DNA of 64,000 bases, from the NCBI GenBank assembly GCA_030068075.1, contig CM057824.1, positions 130,252,414 through 130,316,413 of the forward strand, read 5' to 3'. This document shows, in pieces, positions 46,290 through 57,780 of this stretch. Origin of the DNA: Paguma larvata. Its lineage: Eukaryota > Chordata > Mammalia > Carnivora > Viverridae. Numbering within the stretch: position 1 is the stretch's first letter; the number at the start of each line of letters is the position of its first letter. A program made the position numbers and the translations under genes. The notes beneath the pieces were generated by a model. That model searched no databases, was not told the origin of the DNA, and saw only the letters and a program-made list of their open reading frames with translations.

Positions 46290-46496
46290 GAGAGGCACCT
46301 GGGTGGTCAGTTAAGTGTCTGACTTCAGCTCAGATCATGATCTCTCAAGATTTGTGAGTTCAAAGCCTGCATCGAGCCCTGTGCTGACAGCTCAGAGCCT
46401 GGAGCCTGCTTTGGATTCTTTGCCCTTCCTCTGCTCATTCTCTCCCTCTCTCTCTGTCTCTCTCAAAAATAAACATTAAAAAAATTAAATTAAGTT
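46290..46496 (+). mobile_element. CAN-SINE, second insertion in the same L1M
   Basis: The head 'gaggcacctgggtggtcagt' has lost part of the A-box. The body and tail are good. Perfect 11-base duplications aaaaactatcc occur at 46279-46289 and 46497-46507. Confidence 0.95.
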
Positions 46497-46795
46497 AAAA
46501 ACTATCCTCTATAGCCTACAGCAGTGTTAACTATAATCATCATGTTGTACATTTCGACCTAATACTTATTTATCTTATATCTGGAGATCATACTTTATGA
46601 CCACCTTTCTCCAATTCCCCTCCCAACTCCTGCTGCCGGTAACCACAAATCTGATCTCTTTTTCTTTGAATTTTGGTTTTTTTTTGTTTTTATTTTTTAG
46701 ATTTCTCATACAGTATCATTTGTCTTTCTCAGACTTACTTCACTTAGCCTAATGCCCTCAAGGTCTATCCCTGTTCTTGCAAATGACAGGATTAA
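46497..46795 (-). mobile_element. L1M 3'UTR, antisense, main part
   Basis: 'cagtgttaactataatcatc', 'atgttgtacatttcgaccta', 'actcctgctgccggtaacca', 'cacttagcctaatgccctca' and 'aggtctatccctgttcttgc' are reverse L1M text in order. Confidence 0.85.
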
Positions 46796-48400
46796 CTGAA
46801 TTAATAAATTCCTCTATGAATGAATCTTGGTAATAGGGATAGTCAACACACGATACCTAAATATGACAACTGACTGAGTATATGTAGCAAAGGCACCACA
46901 ATTCTGAATCTGCTCACGTACTGAAAACTCTCCCCTTGGTCTGCCTACATACCGTATAACCATTCTTAGTCTTGATTATTTTTTTTCCCACAACAAAATC
47001 CAAAAGCATTTCATCCTCATATATTATTTAATTTTATGAAATAATTTTTCTACTAGCACTAAAAATCTATGACGGATACAACCCAGTCTCAAAAGCAAAT
47101 CATTTTCATGTCACACCCCTAGAGTTTCCTCAACTAGCATAATCATAACTGGGTCATTATTCCTCTGAGAGCTGAAAATGAATGTTCATAAAGAATTGCG
47201 TTTTTAAAAGCCGTAATAACAAGGACTTTTAAATGTCAAATTTACTTACCCAATTTACCTTCGTTCTGCCATGTAATTTTAATGTACCCTTACATGTACT
47301 ATGCATGATTCCTTTCTGTAGCACTATCTCTAGAAAATGGTGGATTTTCTATAACTGAGCCTGCAAAGAAAATATAGACAAATCTTTGAGAATATTAGGT
47401 GTGTAAGGGAAACTATGATTCAATGCTGGGGAATTTTTAGTCTTCATGAGAATCCTTGGTAATTTTCTTATACTATTTAATAAAAGTGTCAGGGAGCAAT
47501 GGAGTGAACCTATAGTCGTTTAATAGCAATTAACAAGAAACTTTTGTGCCTTATTTCTTCCTTGTATGTCTGTTTTTGTCAGGGAGATTTCACTACTGGA
47601 GTGTGGCACATCTTTTTGGCAACAATGATATGAGTCTGTTAAAAAGTAAATTGGCAATAACACCCAGAGAAAATGGGGCTATTCAAGAGCTGTGTGTAAT
47701 TATCTGAGGACCCTGAGGAGAACAGAGCAGAGCATCTGCTGCTAAGGAAAAAAATCAGCAGTTGATGCCTACATGCAGGGAAAAATCAACCCACTCCTGT
47801 GGGCAATCATTTTAATACGGTACCCACTCTATGACCTCAGCTCACCCTGTATTTAACCCTGGACAAAAGGCCATGGAGTCCCACAGACCACAGTCTCCGT
47901 TAACATTTCAGAAGACAAAGAAACAAACTTGGGACCCAGAGCTCTTAATATCTATCATTTTAGCAATTCTGTTATTTCTACCTGGTCTACCAAAGAGGGT
48001 GTGAGAACATTAAAAAAATAAAAAGTTAAAAATATGCACTAGATTTCATTTCCCCAATGTCATTTTCTCTCTCAAATGCTTGTGTAGAAAACAGACACAT
48101 ACCAATCCGTTACCATCTAAGTATCTAGAAGAGGTTTGTTTACAGTATGCTTTGTGGATTGGAACAATGAACAAATGAAAACCGAACCCCTATATCTTAA
48201 GCCTCATGGGATTCACAGCGTTACTAAATTATCATTGTAGTTCATAAAGCTGGTTTTGAATGCCTAATATGGGAACATACACAAACTCACAGAGGAGTTT
48301 TTCATGTTGAATGATGGCATTTCTAGGTTCTGAAGGATAATATTTCACCTTATTGTCAGTATTCAGATTAATATAACAAGATTCAAAAAGAGTAACTGAT
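46796..48400. other. Non-coding stretch
   Basis: 1.6 kb without a confident feature. It has moderate base composition and no open frame of note. Confidence 0.5.
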
Positions 48401-48404
48401 ATTC

Positions 48405-48530
48405 TAGGGTTGCAACTACCTTATAAGGTTGTAGTGTGAATTAAATTAATATATATGACTTAGAAATAATTTAGAATGATGCTTGTCACATAGAAAGTAC
48501 CAGAGAAGTGTTTGCTATTGTTATGAGCCT
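48405..48530 (+). mobile_element. MIR 3' region
   Basis: 'caactaccttataaggttgt', 'agtgtgaattaaattaatat', 'gatgcttgtcacatagaaag' and 'taccagagaagtgtttgcta' match the downstream half of MIR. Confidence 0.75.
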
Positions 48531-48640
48531 CGTTTTTGAGATATTGTATTCCTCATCTTGTATTACAAAGTTTGAAATGCTGGCTCCTACTAAAACATCA
48601 AGCCCCCTTGTAGAAGAACTGAAAACACTCTAGGACTCAC

Positions 48641-48749
48641 ATTCAGACAGGGTACTCCGCACTTTCTGGAGCAGTGCTGGCCACAGAAGCAGTGCTCATA
48701 CAGGATAATGATGTGCAACATGGTCGCAAAGGCAGAAATGTCTAAACCT
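48641..48749 (-). other. Candidate exon of an unrecognised transcript
   Basis: What is seen: on the minus strand, a pyrimidine-rich run ending 'ttccttcttgtattttcag' is followed by 109 bases and then 'gtgagt', a perfect donor +1 to +6. Only one frame is open across the interval. It enters in phase 1, leaves in phase 0, and would encode a Cys-rich piece including 'YEHCFCGQHCSRKCGVPCLN'. An ATG lies inside in an 'accATGt' context. The surrounding 48.6-49.9 kb is richer in GC and free of recognised repeats. What is unknown: I do not recognise the peptide, no partner exon is identified, and splice-like pairs do occur by chance. It could be a coding exon, a non-coding RNA exon, or nothing. Confidence 0.25.
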
Positions 48750-50138
48750 CTGAAAATACAAGAAGGAACTCGCTTTATATTTTTCCCTATGCTTGAGAGC
48801 GTAATTATTATAAGGCAGGCAAGTTCCAACCAAAGACAAAATTCCAATCAATAGGTGACCCAGGAAATGGAAAAGAAACCCTGGGGACGGGAGGAGGTCC
48901 CCATAGAACACCCTGCCTTGGCTGTGACATTTGCGACAGCTGGACACAGAAACTGGCCCCAGCACCGGGGTCCCAATTTATAAATTTCTTAATTTAAAAG
49001 CGACAGAACAGAAGCAACTCGAGCCATGTTACATCTTTTTCTTATACCGGCTTAACTTGGTATATATAGTCTTTTGACATTTACAAAAACCTTTTCCAAT
49101 ATATTATCTCATTAATTCACTTAAGAAAAATAAAGGGCAGATATCTTTATTAAAAATCCACTGTATAAAAATAGGTATTAAGAGGAAAGTACAAATTCAC
49201 ATCTTACCCCCAAAGGTCATTTCTAATCTTATTTCTCTTAAATAAAGCAAACAAACAAAAAACACAGAGTTGTAACACTAAAACTACAAAAGTCCCGGGT
49301 CTGGAATCTGGGCAGTCTGATTCTACAGGCACTCATTAATATTCTGTCCTTCAGGGATCGAATATTCCAACTTCAACAGGGGCCAAGTGGTAACACGAGG
49401 ATAGAAATGGGTTGGGTTGACTGAGTGGAGAACTAAAGGAACCTTGCCCTTCTAAAGGGGTCAATTGCTATTGAGCTCAAGCCAGTCGATTCCATTAGAG
49501 AATCAGCACACCATTTCTAGGTCTTCTGACATTTCCCAGTGGCTACAAATTCCAATTTTAACATGAATTCCCCACATTTTAAAAGTTAGCAACCGATTAA
49601 TTTTGTGAAAACACTACTTCAAACGCAGCAGTTCAAGAGCAGGATCCTGCCATGGCCAAACGCTTTACCCCAGTGAGCGGGCACTTTAAATCAGAAAACA
49701 ACCCCCAAAGAGAACAAGAGGGGAGGCGGGTGAATTTTGTAGCGGCACTAGGGGGTAGTGGTAGGACAGTAAAAATACTAGTTAAGCCGGTGTTGGCCAC
49801 CAAGGAGTGGCTTAGGTGGATGTGCAGTGGACAGTATTTATCTTTCACAGTATTTATTTCTACCAGTGAAATAGCCTGAATTCAAACATATATATAAACT
49901 ATTTTATAAGAACATGTTGAAAATATTACATTTTCAAGGCTAGTTTAAATTCTAAAAGATTATAGAAACCATTAGAAACCAAATTAACAAGATTATATAT
50001 AACTGAAAAGTTTTGGAAACATTTGCCAAGGTTATGGTTATGCCTCATAAATGAAAAAGAGCTTCCTCAGTCTGAAAGGGAGACAAGGAAAGAATTTGTG
50101 GACAAGGGAATGCTAAGTGTGTGTTTTGACACTTTTTA
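48750..50138. other. Low-repeat, higher-GC non-coding patch
   Basis: There are no repeats I can name. Segments at 48850-48980 and 49280-49850 are clearly richer in G+C than the window. Opposed open frames overlap at 49633-49879 on both strands, which argues against either being real without other support. Confidence 0.45.
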
Positions 50139-50152
50139 ATTTGAGCGATTTA

Positions 50153-50359
50153 TTTTTTCCGAAGTTTATCTATTTTAAGAGAGAAGGAGAATGAGCACGA
50201 GTGGAGCAGGGTCAGAGAGAGGAGAGAAAGAATCCTAAGCAGGCTCCGTGATGTCAGTGCAGAACCTGACACAGGGCTGTCCCACAAACCGCGAGATCCT
50301 GACCTGAGCAGAAATCAAGAGTCAGAGGCTTAACCAACTGAGCCACCCAGGCGCCCCTC
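50153..50359 (-). mobile_element. CAN-SINE, antisense
   Basis: 'agtttatctattttaagaga', 'atcctaagcaggctccgtga' and the inverted head 'gagccacccaggcgcccc'. Duplications atttgagcgattta (50139-50152) and atttgagcaattta (50360-50373) flank it. Confidence 0.95.
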
Positions 50360-50373
50360 ATTTGAGCAATTTA

Positions 50374-51844
50374 GGCTATGTTTGCAACTTTTTAGCTCAA
50401 TTCTATGCAGTACAGGAATTAGACACAACTAAACATTGTCAGCAAATCAAAAAGTTATGTTTTGAAATATTATTTTAAGCCTCAGAAGAAAATTCTTCAG
50501 CTCCTGATATTGGTGCTTTCTTTTGATACAATCTATTCTAGAGGTATCAACCTTCTTGAGGAAGTGGCTTTTCCTAGTTTGAAAGGATGTTTTTAAAGAG
50601 TCATAAAGTAGGTGACATGTAGCAATGAAGCCATTTGGTCGTGGTGGTGGTGGTTCTTTCTTAGTTTTTCCAAGAAATCTTGATTATATACCTTGCCCTC
50701 TAATTGACTTTCAATAACCATTAGCTTTCAATCCAAGCACAATTTTCCCTCGAAAATACTAAGCATGACAGGAGCAAACCTCCTTTATAAGAACACGTTA
50801 CTCTCCCTTTCTTTAAATACGTCACAGATGAAAGTCAGAAGTTCAGATAATGAAAGAAAGCGAGCTTAAAAACATAGTTATTATCGTAAAATTAGCAATA
50901 ATAAAATCAGGTGCTGTCAGAAATGTCATGAATCTTGAAATCTACAACAAAATTTCCTGTATCACTCTCAGAAATGGTTCTCTAAATGGGTGGAGACACG
51001 TTTACAAACTGAGATCCTGCCCCAGCAAAAGGTGCAAAATCAAATTAAATAGTGTTAGATACAATTACATAAAATAGATGTTAAGTACCAGATTCAGTGC
51101 TCTGCACATGACTGAAACTTCTTTCAAAGGATGGATATATGAATAAATGAATACTATTATCAGTCAAAATATCTCACTGCAAAAATAAGATTAGTGAACT
51201 CCAGCCTACCTAAGTAGAAAATAAAATCATTGGAAAGATCATAGAAAGATCACAAAATGGCTGGAAATCTTAGAGAAACTTAGAGATAAAAGCTAATGGA
51301 GAAAGTGGCCAAGCAGTAAGAAGTAAATTCAAAGACACCTCACAGAAACAGATGGCCGAGATATCACGTTGGTGGCATTGCTGTAGATGACCTGGTTTCA
51401 CTACCACTGACCTCATAGTGCCACCACCTCTGATGTCAACATTGGATTTATGAGTCCTGGTCACATGCTCAAGCTATCTGAGCATTATCTTCCCCCTTTA
51501 GGATTCTTTATTAGGATGGAAAGACTCATGCTCTCAGCGAGATTCACATAATAAAATGTTGCTAAAATACGAAGTGACTGTAAAGGTAGCCAAAATTAAA
51601 AAGTAGCTACATTCACTATAGTATTATGCAATACCGTCTTTGCAATATATATATTTCATTTATATGTGCTAAAATTCAGTATGACATTATAGCCTATGAT
51701 ATCTTTGTGATATATATGTATATATGCTTAAATGGTAACTGTGTTCATTTGGATTATGAAGCTTTTAGTTTATGTGCTTATTTTTAGCTTATATTTTTAT
51801 ATTAAAAAAGGAAAAATTGGATTAAACCAATTATATATGTCAAT
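50374..51844. other. Non-coding stretch
   Basis: No supported gene. A short (GTG)n lies at 50640-50653 and TA-rich runs near 51645 and 51712. Confidence 0.5.
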
Positions 51845-52085
51845 TTACAGCTTTAGATTATTCATTCACTCACTCTTTTATTCATTGATTAAAAATGTGT
51901 ATTGAATAACTACTGTGTTTAAAGGCTATGTCAGAAATTGGATAACGTATTGCAGTGAACAAACAAGACTTCTTTGTCCTATGAAGTATATAGTCAATTA
52001 TGGGGAACACATTATAAAAATTCATAAAGAACTACAATTTTTGATAGGGAGAAAGAACATAGTTTAGTTTGCAGTGTAAAATCTA
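51845..52085 (-). mobile_element. L2 3' end, antisense
   Basis: 'ttcattcactcactctttta', 'gtattgaataactactgtgt' and 'ttgcagtgaacaaacaagac' match the reverse complement of the L2 3' terminus. Confidence 0.65.
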
Positions 52086-52158
52086 ACTAAGGGGGTGACA
52101 CAAGACAAGACAGAAAGAATATGAATCAGCTAAGAAAATTACAGATAGAACACTGTAA

Positions 52159-52338
52159 GCCAGCAAACATTTCTAGAAAAAAGTCAGAGTAAATATTTTC
52201 ACCTTTGCAGGCCGCGTGGTCTCTGTTGCAGGCAAACACTGCCTGCAGCCAATACACAATAAGCAAAGAAGCACAACTGTTTTCCAGTAAAACAAGCAGA
52301 AGTTTGTTGGCCCATGGGCAGCAGTTAGCTTACGCTTG
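52159..52338 (+). mobile_element. hAT-Charlie-type non-autonomous DNA transposon
   Basis: 'ccagcaaacatttctag', 'agagtaaatattttcacctt', 'tgcaggccgcgtggtctctg', 'ctgttttccagtaaaac' and 'gttggcccatgggcagcagt' follow a well-known short hAT-type element end to end. Exact subfamily not assigned. Confidence 0.75.
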
Positions 52339-52380
52339 AGCTAGGCCAAGAGAACATTAGGCATGTGTGAAAATCTTGAG

Positions 52381-52556
52381 CCTGGGTGGCTCAGTTGGTT
52401 AAGTGTCCGACTTTGTCTCGGGTCATGGGCTCTGTGCTGACAACTCAGAGCCTGGAGCCTGCTTTGGATTCTGTGTCTCCCACTCTCTCTGCTCCTCCCT
52501 TGCTCACACTCTGTCTCTCTCTCAAAATTAAATAAAGATTTAAAAAAATATTAAAA
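52381..52556 (+). mobile_element. CAN-SINE, left member of a tail-to-tail pair
   Basis: It starts at 'cctgggtggctcagttggtt' (first few bases missing), lacks the B-box stretch, and has the body 'ggagcctgctttggattctg' and an A-rich tail. The target word gaaaatcttgag is at 52369-52380. Its partner copy was later split by the next SINE. Confidence 0.94.
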
Positions 52557-52569
52557 AAAAGAAAATCTT

Positions 52570-52593
52570 TTTTTTTTTTTTGAAGTTGATTTT

Positions 52594-52625
<32 letters not shown>

Positions 52626-52796
52626 AGAGCATGAGGTGGGGAGGGGCAGAGAGTGAGGGAGACACAGAATCCTAAGCAGGTTCCAGGCTCCAAGCCATCA
52701 GCACAGAGCCCGACGCGGGGCTCGAACTCACAAACCGTGAGATCATGACCTGAGCTGAAGTCAGATGCTTAACTGACTGAGCTATCCAGGCACCCC
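52570..52796 (-). mobile_element. CAN-SINE, right member, inserted in the other's duplication
   Basis: The poly-T tail (52569-52581), a (GA)n run (52595-52621), 'gcaggttccaggctccaagc' and the inverted head 'gagctatccaggcacccc'. Duplications aaaagaaaatctt occur at 52557-52569 and again at 52798-52810. The second is followed by 'gag', completing the target of the first SINE. Confidence 0.95.
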
Positions 52797-52879
52797 AAAA
52801 AGAAAATCTTGAGGTACAAACCTGAATATATGGCTTATTAAAACATATGCATTCACTGAACACTATGTCTGAAATAAGA

Positions 52880-53045
52880 TATATACTTTAAATTTATTAT
52901 GTCATTTAACCCTCACAACTATCAACTAAGTAGGAGCTCTTATGATTCTCGTTTTACATATAACAAAAATGAGGCATGGGAATATGAAGAAAATGGCCAT
53001 AAGTCACATATTTGTGTTTGCACTCAGGTAGTGTGACTCCTCGAT
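52880..53045 (-). mobile_element. MIR fragment, antisense
   Basis: 'gtcatttaaccctcacaact', 'tctcgttttacatataacaa', 'aaatgaggcatgggaa' and 'gcactcaggtagtgtgactc' follow reverse MIR. Confidence 0.75.
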
Positions 53046-53769
53046 CACACTTGTAAGGAATGTTCCAAAGAAAATACAGCTGTGATTCTATTTAAAATGT
53101 TTTTAAATGCTCTATTAATTTTGAAGAATTGGCATTATTATATGGTGCCTTCCCATTCAGAGCAAATTATGTCTTTGCATCTCTTCTCGTCCAGAAACAT
53201 GTTGTCTCTGCATTTGCTCATGTCTTATTTTATGTATTTCTGTAATATTTTATAATTTTCTTCATCGAGGACCTGAAAGTTATGTTTTTAGTGCTATTTT
53301 ACCATTTTTATCATTATTGTAAAGCAACTATTGTATATATTTTAAGTGCATATTGCCAAAGTAGAGGAAATCTATTATTTGTACACTTAAATTTTCTATC
53401 CCTTATTTATCACTTATTAATTCCAGAAGTTATTTACTAATGCCACTTGAGTTTTCTAGATGGGCAAATATATTATTAGTAAGGATTTATATTTCACAAT
53501 GTTTATAAACCATCATATTCTCTTCCCATGGCAGATTTTAGTAATTTGAACGCTATTAAGTAATAACATGAAAATAGGCAATCCTGTTTAATTGTTAATT
53601 TCAAGAGAAATGATTGCATTATTCCAATATTTAGGACATTGCTTGCTATTATATTTTGGTACATTAGTTTCCTTCTAAAAATAATATTTTGCTTAGTTTT
53701 TAATAAGAATGTTTACTGTAGTTTATGAGTTTTGAATCATACCTAGTTACGCTTGCAATGATCACTTCA
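53046..53769. other. AT-rich non-coding stretch
   Basis: No recognised feature. Confidence 0.5.
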
Positions 53770-55557
53770 ATTCAACATTGTTCTGGATGTCCTTGCTAGT
53801 GGAATGAGAATAAAGAAATGAACATATAATAATTGAACAGGAAAAATAAAGCTGCTATTTTTTCCCAGATGGCAATTACAAAATAAAGATAAACAATCGG
53901 AATGAATAAAATAATTCAGTGAGATCTTTGAATTCATGGTCAGTTTACAATCATTAATTTCATTTCCATTTCATCAAAAACAAAAAACCAGAAAACAAAA
54001 TAAATTATTATTCATAATAAATCAGCAATTATCTACAGGCTTAAAATTATTCTAAAAAGTATACAAAGTCTCTGTGCAGAAAAATATAAAGGAATATTTT
54101 AGAGTGATGTTGCAAATAATTTGATACATATTTTGTTCATGGATTGGTATACTGAATATTTTAAGATATTACTTCTCTATAGATACCCAAATTGATATCG
54201 GTCCATTATAATCTCAGGCAAAATCTCAGCATTGTCTGAGTGTGCACGTGCATGTGTATATGTATAAAATTATACAAATTGAGTCTAAAATTGATTTTCA
54301 AACATAAGAGAGAAGCCAAAGTTGAAAGACTCTCACTGTAAGAAGACATGACATAAATTTATACTAATTAAAATAGTATGACTAATTACAACAGTGTCAT
54401 TTAAGTACAAGGACTGAAAAATAGTTCAGTGGAATAGAATAGTCCAGAAACAGTCCTACACTCATACAAACTCTTTAATTATAACACAAAGAACCCTACA
54501 GACCGATGAATAGCTGTGAATCTTAACTCTGTTTTATATCACACACAAACACCCAATCCAGGTTGGAGGGTGGAGGTAGAAGATATAAATCTACAAGATT
54601 AAACCATATATGAAGATTCCAGAAGATGATTTAATTAAAAAGTTTCATGAACTTGGAATAAGGTAACATTTCTTGACCAGGATAAAAAGTGTTAAGTATG
54701 AAGAAATCATACAATGTTTAAATTAGGACATGCTATTATCAACACCTGTCATTAGTGTTGAAATGTGGGACATTGGGGTGGCGTACATTTCCTACCTATT
54801 TAATCATCAAACATAGGGTCTCAGATTATATAGTATCAAACTTTAAACAATTAAAAAAATATAAGTCAATCTTAACACAAAACAAAAGCCTTTGAACAGG
54901 CATTTTGCCAAGCCAGAGATTCACATATCCCATAAATACGTGAACAAGTACAAAATCTTACTAGTTTCCAGAGGAAATCAATTTAAAGCTATAAGACGGC
55001 ACTACCCACCTACCCAAATAGGGGTAAATTTAAAAACCTGATAATATACTGAGTGTTGTTGAAGATGGACGTCAGTTGAAACTCTCATACCTGCAAGTGG
55101 GAACACAGATTGTTACAACCATTCTGGAAACTTCATTGGTATTAACTACAAAATCTGATCATAGACACTGCCATCTTACATAGTAACTCTGTTCCTAGGA
55201 GCATGCCCAGCAACAATGTGCACAAAATCATGAACTCAAACGTTAATAGTGCATTACTTACAAAGGCAAATAATGCAAATTTATTTAATCAATAATAAAA
55301 TGGGTAAGCAGGGGTAATATAGTAGCACACAGTGGCTTACTTTACAGCAGTAAAATGAGGAAATAGGTACACACAACAACATGCAACAGCCACGAACATA
55401 ATGGATGAAAAAGGCAATAAGAAAAGGAAACAATGCATGATTTCATTTATATAAAGTTCTAACTAATCTATGAACATAAATTCAAATTACGGTTTTCTGG
55501 TGATTTTGACTTTGATCTATTGCTGTGTGGTAGCTTAATGGATCTGTTGGTTGATTT
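53770..55557 (+). mobile_element. Long ancient L1M ORF2 ruin
   Basis: This follows L1 ORF2 from the reverse-transcriptase region to the C-terminus. It has 'tgttctggatgtccttgcta' (53779), 'cagtggaatagaatagtcca' (54427), 'catgaacttggaataaggta' (54647) and 'aacttcattggtatta' (55130). Later come 'gcacacagtggcttactt' (55326) and 'tgatttcatttatataaagt' (55439). Substitutions, indels and stops are everywhere, and no ORF survives. Length about 1.8 kb. Confidence 0.75.
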
Positions 55558-56013
55558 TTTTTTCATTTTTTTATTGTGGTAAAATACACATAACATAAAA
55601 TCTGTCATCTTAATCATTTTTAAGAGAACAGTTGAGTGTATGTTCATAATACTGAGCAGACATCACAGCTATCCACCTCCATAATTCTTTCCTCTTGTAA
55701 AGTGAAACTCTATATCCATTAAATAATAAGTCTTCCTCCCTCCCACCCCCTAGTCCCGCAACCGCCATTACACTTTTTCTGTCTCTATGATTTTGACTAT
55801 GCGAAGTACCCCATATAAGTGGAATCATACGGTATTTCTTATTTTGTGTCTGGGTTATTTTACTTAACATAATGTCCTCAAGTTTCATCCATTTGTAGCT
55901 TATGCCAGAATGTCTTGTTTTTTAAGGCTGAATAATATTTCATTGTATATGTATAGCACATTTTACTTATTCATTCGTCTGTCCATGGACAGTTGAGTTG
56001 TTTCCATGTTTAA
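55558..56013 (-). mobile_element. L1M 3'UTR and ORF2 end, antisense
   Basis: 'ttattgtggtaaaatacaca', 'aagtgaaactctatatccat', 'tataagtggaatcatacggt', 'acttaacataatgtcctcaa' and 'gtccatggacagttgagttg' are reverse L1M text. The minus strand still reads 'LEDIMLSKITQTQNKKYRM', the ORF2 C-terminal signature, followed by unrelated codons. Confidence 0.88.
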
Positions 56014-56017
56014 CTGT

Positions 56018-56080
56018 TTTATATATATATATACACACACACATACATATATATATACACACATATACGTACACATAGAT
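56018..56080. repeat. (TA)n/(CA)n compound microsatellite
   Basis: Alternating atatat and acacac blocks starting right after the antisense L1M. Confidence 0.85.
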
Positions 56081-56152
56081 AATAAACCCATTATACATAT
56101 TATATATACATATTACATACACATATATTATTATATGTATAATGGGTTTATT
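56081..56152. repeat. AT-rich inverted repeat, perfect 20-base arms
   Basis: aataaacccattatacatat (56081-56100) is exactly reverse-complementary to 56133-56152, with a 32-base AT-rich loop. It could form a hairpin or cruciform. No gene context gives it a role. Confidence 0.85.
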
Positions 56153-57180
56153 TTTTATATAGTTCATTGAATTGGTTAAGATTAATGTATACATTTACCT
56201 TTACATGTTTATGGATACACATATTTTGGTTTTAAAAAGGATTTTATCTGTATTCAACACATCTCTCGATTTACTGATTATGTGGTGAATAACCCCATGA
56301 TAATTTTGTATTTTATAATTTAATTTTCCTGATTTAAAGTGATACCAGAAATTGCATTAAAATAATCTTATTTTAAATTATAATATTAAAATGCCCCACG
56401 TATTAAGGTAGAAATATTTCACACATATCTACATATTTTTATTTCCACAGCATGAGTAAAAGGCTTAGTTTACATATGGACAACTCTTCAAGAATTTAGA
56501 ATCTCAGAATATCAGGTGGCAATCCTTAGTAAGCACTGAACATAACTGCTAGTTTAACTGATAAGGGAATGGTAGCCAGAGCATCAAAATGAACACAGTT
56601 ACATGACTAAAATGAACATATATGAGTAAATATGAACACGATTGTGTAATTAATACACGGCAGAACCTGAACTTGTTTTTCTGATTGTAAGTTTGCTACT
56701 CTGCTCTTTGACACTCTTGTATGCATCCCAGGAATTCCCTTGGGATGGGAGGTATTTCCCCAATCTCCCATATCTAAGTTTGGTGCTTTTGCAGCTTGAG
56801 ATGTGATTCTCACATAAGAAAAAGAAATGCTTTTTGTCACTAAGGGTAAGCTTAGATATAAGACCAGCCAGCATGTTGTCTTCATGCTTCCCTTTAAGGA
56901 GATACCTAGTCTAGAAAAGGATAATCAATCAAAGTTATTTTCTTTGTAAATATTAAATCAAAATTGTATTAGGATATTAACTATCAAATCTAAAATTAAT
57001 AACTGTTATTTCCCTGAGGCATATAGCAGAAAATGGTGCATTTCCTGAGCATTTTGTCTAAATTTGTAATGTAATTATATCTTATTTTGTGCTGATATCT
57101 TTTAAACTTGTATAAATCAGATATTATTTACAATATTCTAAAACACATCACTAAAGTATCTCTATGGTGAATTTTTTTAT
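56153..57180. other. Non-coding stretch
   Basis: No recognised gene or repeat. Overlapping minus frames at 56607-56885 and 56650-56874 are unsupported. Confidence 0.5.
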
Positions 57181-57190
57181 AAAACAAAGG

Positions 57191-57228
57191 TTTTAATAAC
57201 ATAATTAATAATTTTAATAACATAATTA
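57191..57228. repeat. Short tandem duplication, 21-base period
   Basis: ttttaataacataatta occurs at 57191-57207 and 57212-57228. A further partial 'cataattacataacataatt' follows. Confidence 0.8.
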
Positions 57229-57289
57229 CATAACATAATTTTTCTTTAGTTCATTTTGCTTGCATATCCAGTTTTTTGAAATTTACTTT

Positions 57290-57780
57290 TATAAAATGGG
57301 AGCAGAGTGGCAAAAGATCTGAACAGATACCTCACCAAAAAAGATATCCGGTTTGCAAAGAAGCATTGAAAATGTTATCAGCATCACATCATTAAAGAGT
57401 TGCAAAGTAAAGGAATAATGAGATACCATAATACACCTGTTAGAATGGCTAAACTCAAAACACTGACAATACGAAATGCTGACGAGAATGTGGAGCAACA
57501 GGAACGATCATTCATTGCTGGTGAGAACACAAAATAGCACAGCCATTTTGAAAGAACAGTTGGTGGTTTCTTTTACAAAATGAATATAGTATTACCATAC
57601 AATCCAGCAATCACACTCCTAGGTATTTACTCAAATGAGTTGAACACATATCCACACAACTCTTTGCACACAAATGTTTATAGCTACTTTATTCATAATT
57701 GCCCCAAATTGATGCAACCAACATGTCTTTGGATCACTGAATAAATAAACAAATTGTGGGATACAGCAAACTAAACTGCT
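57290..57780 (+). mobile_element. Ancient L1M ORF2 C-terminal fragment
   Basis: 'atctgaacagatacctcacc', 'gagataccataatacacctg', 'ttagaatggctaaactcaaa', 'aatccagcaatcacactcct' and 'aggtatttactcaaatgagt' are L1 ORF2 text in order. The reading frame is broken. Confidence 0.85.

Noticed and set aside
49633..49879. Opposed open frames on both strands
   Set aside because: Two frames mirror each other over the same bases. Nothing favours either, and no domain is recognised.
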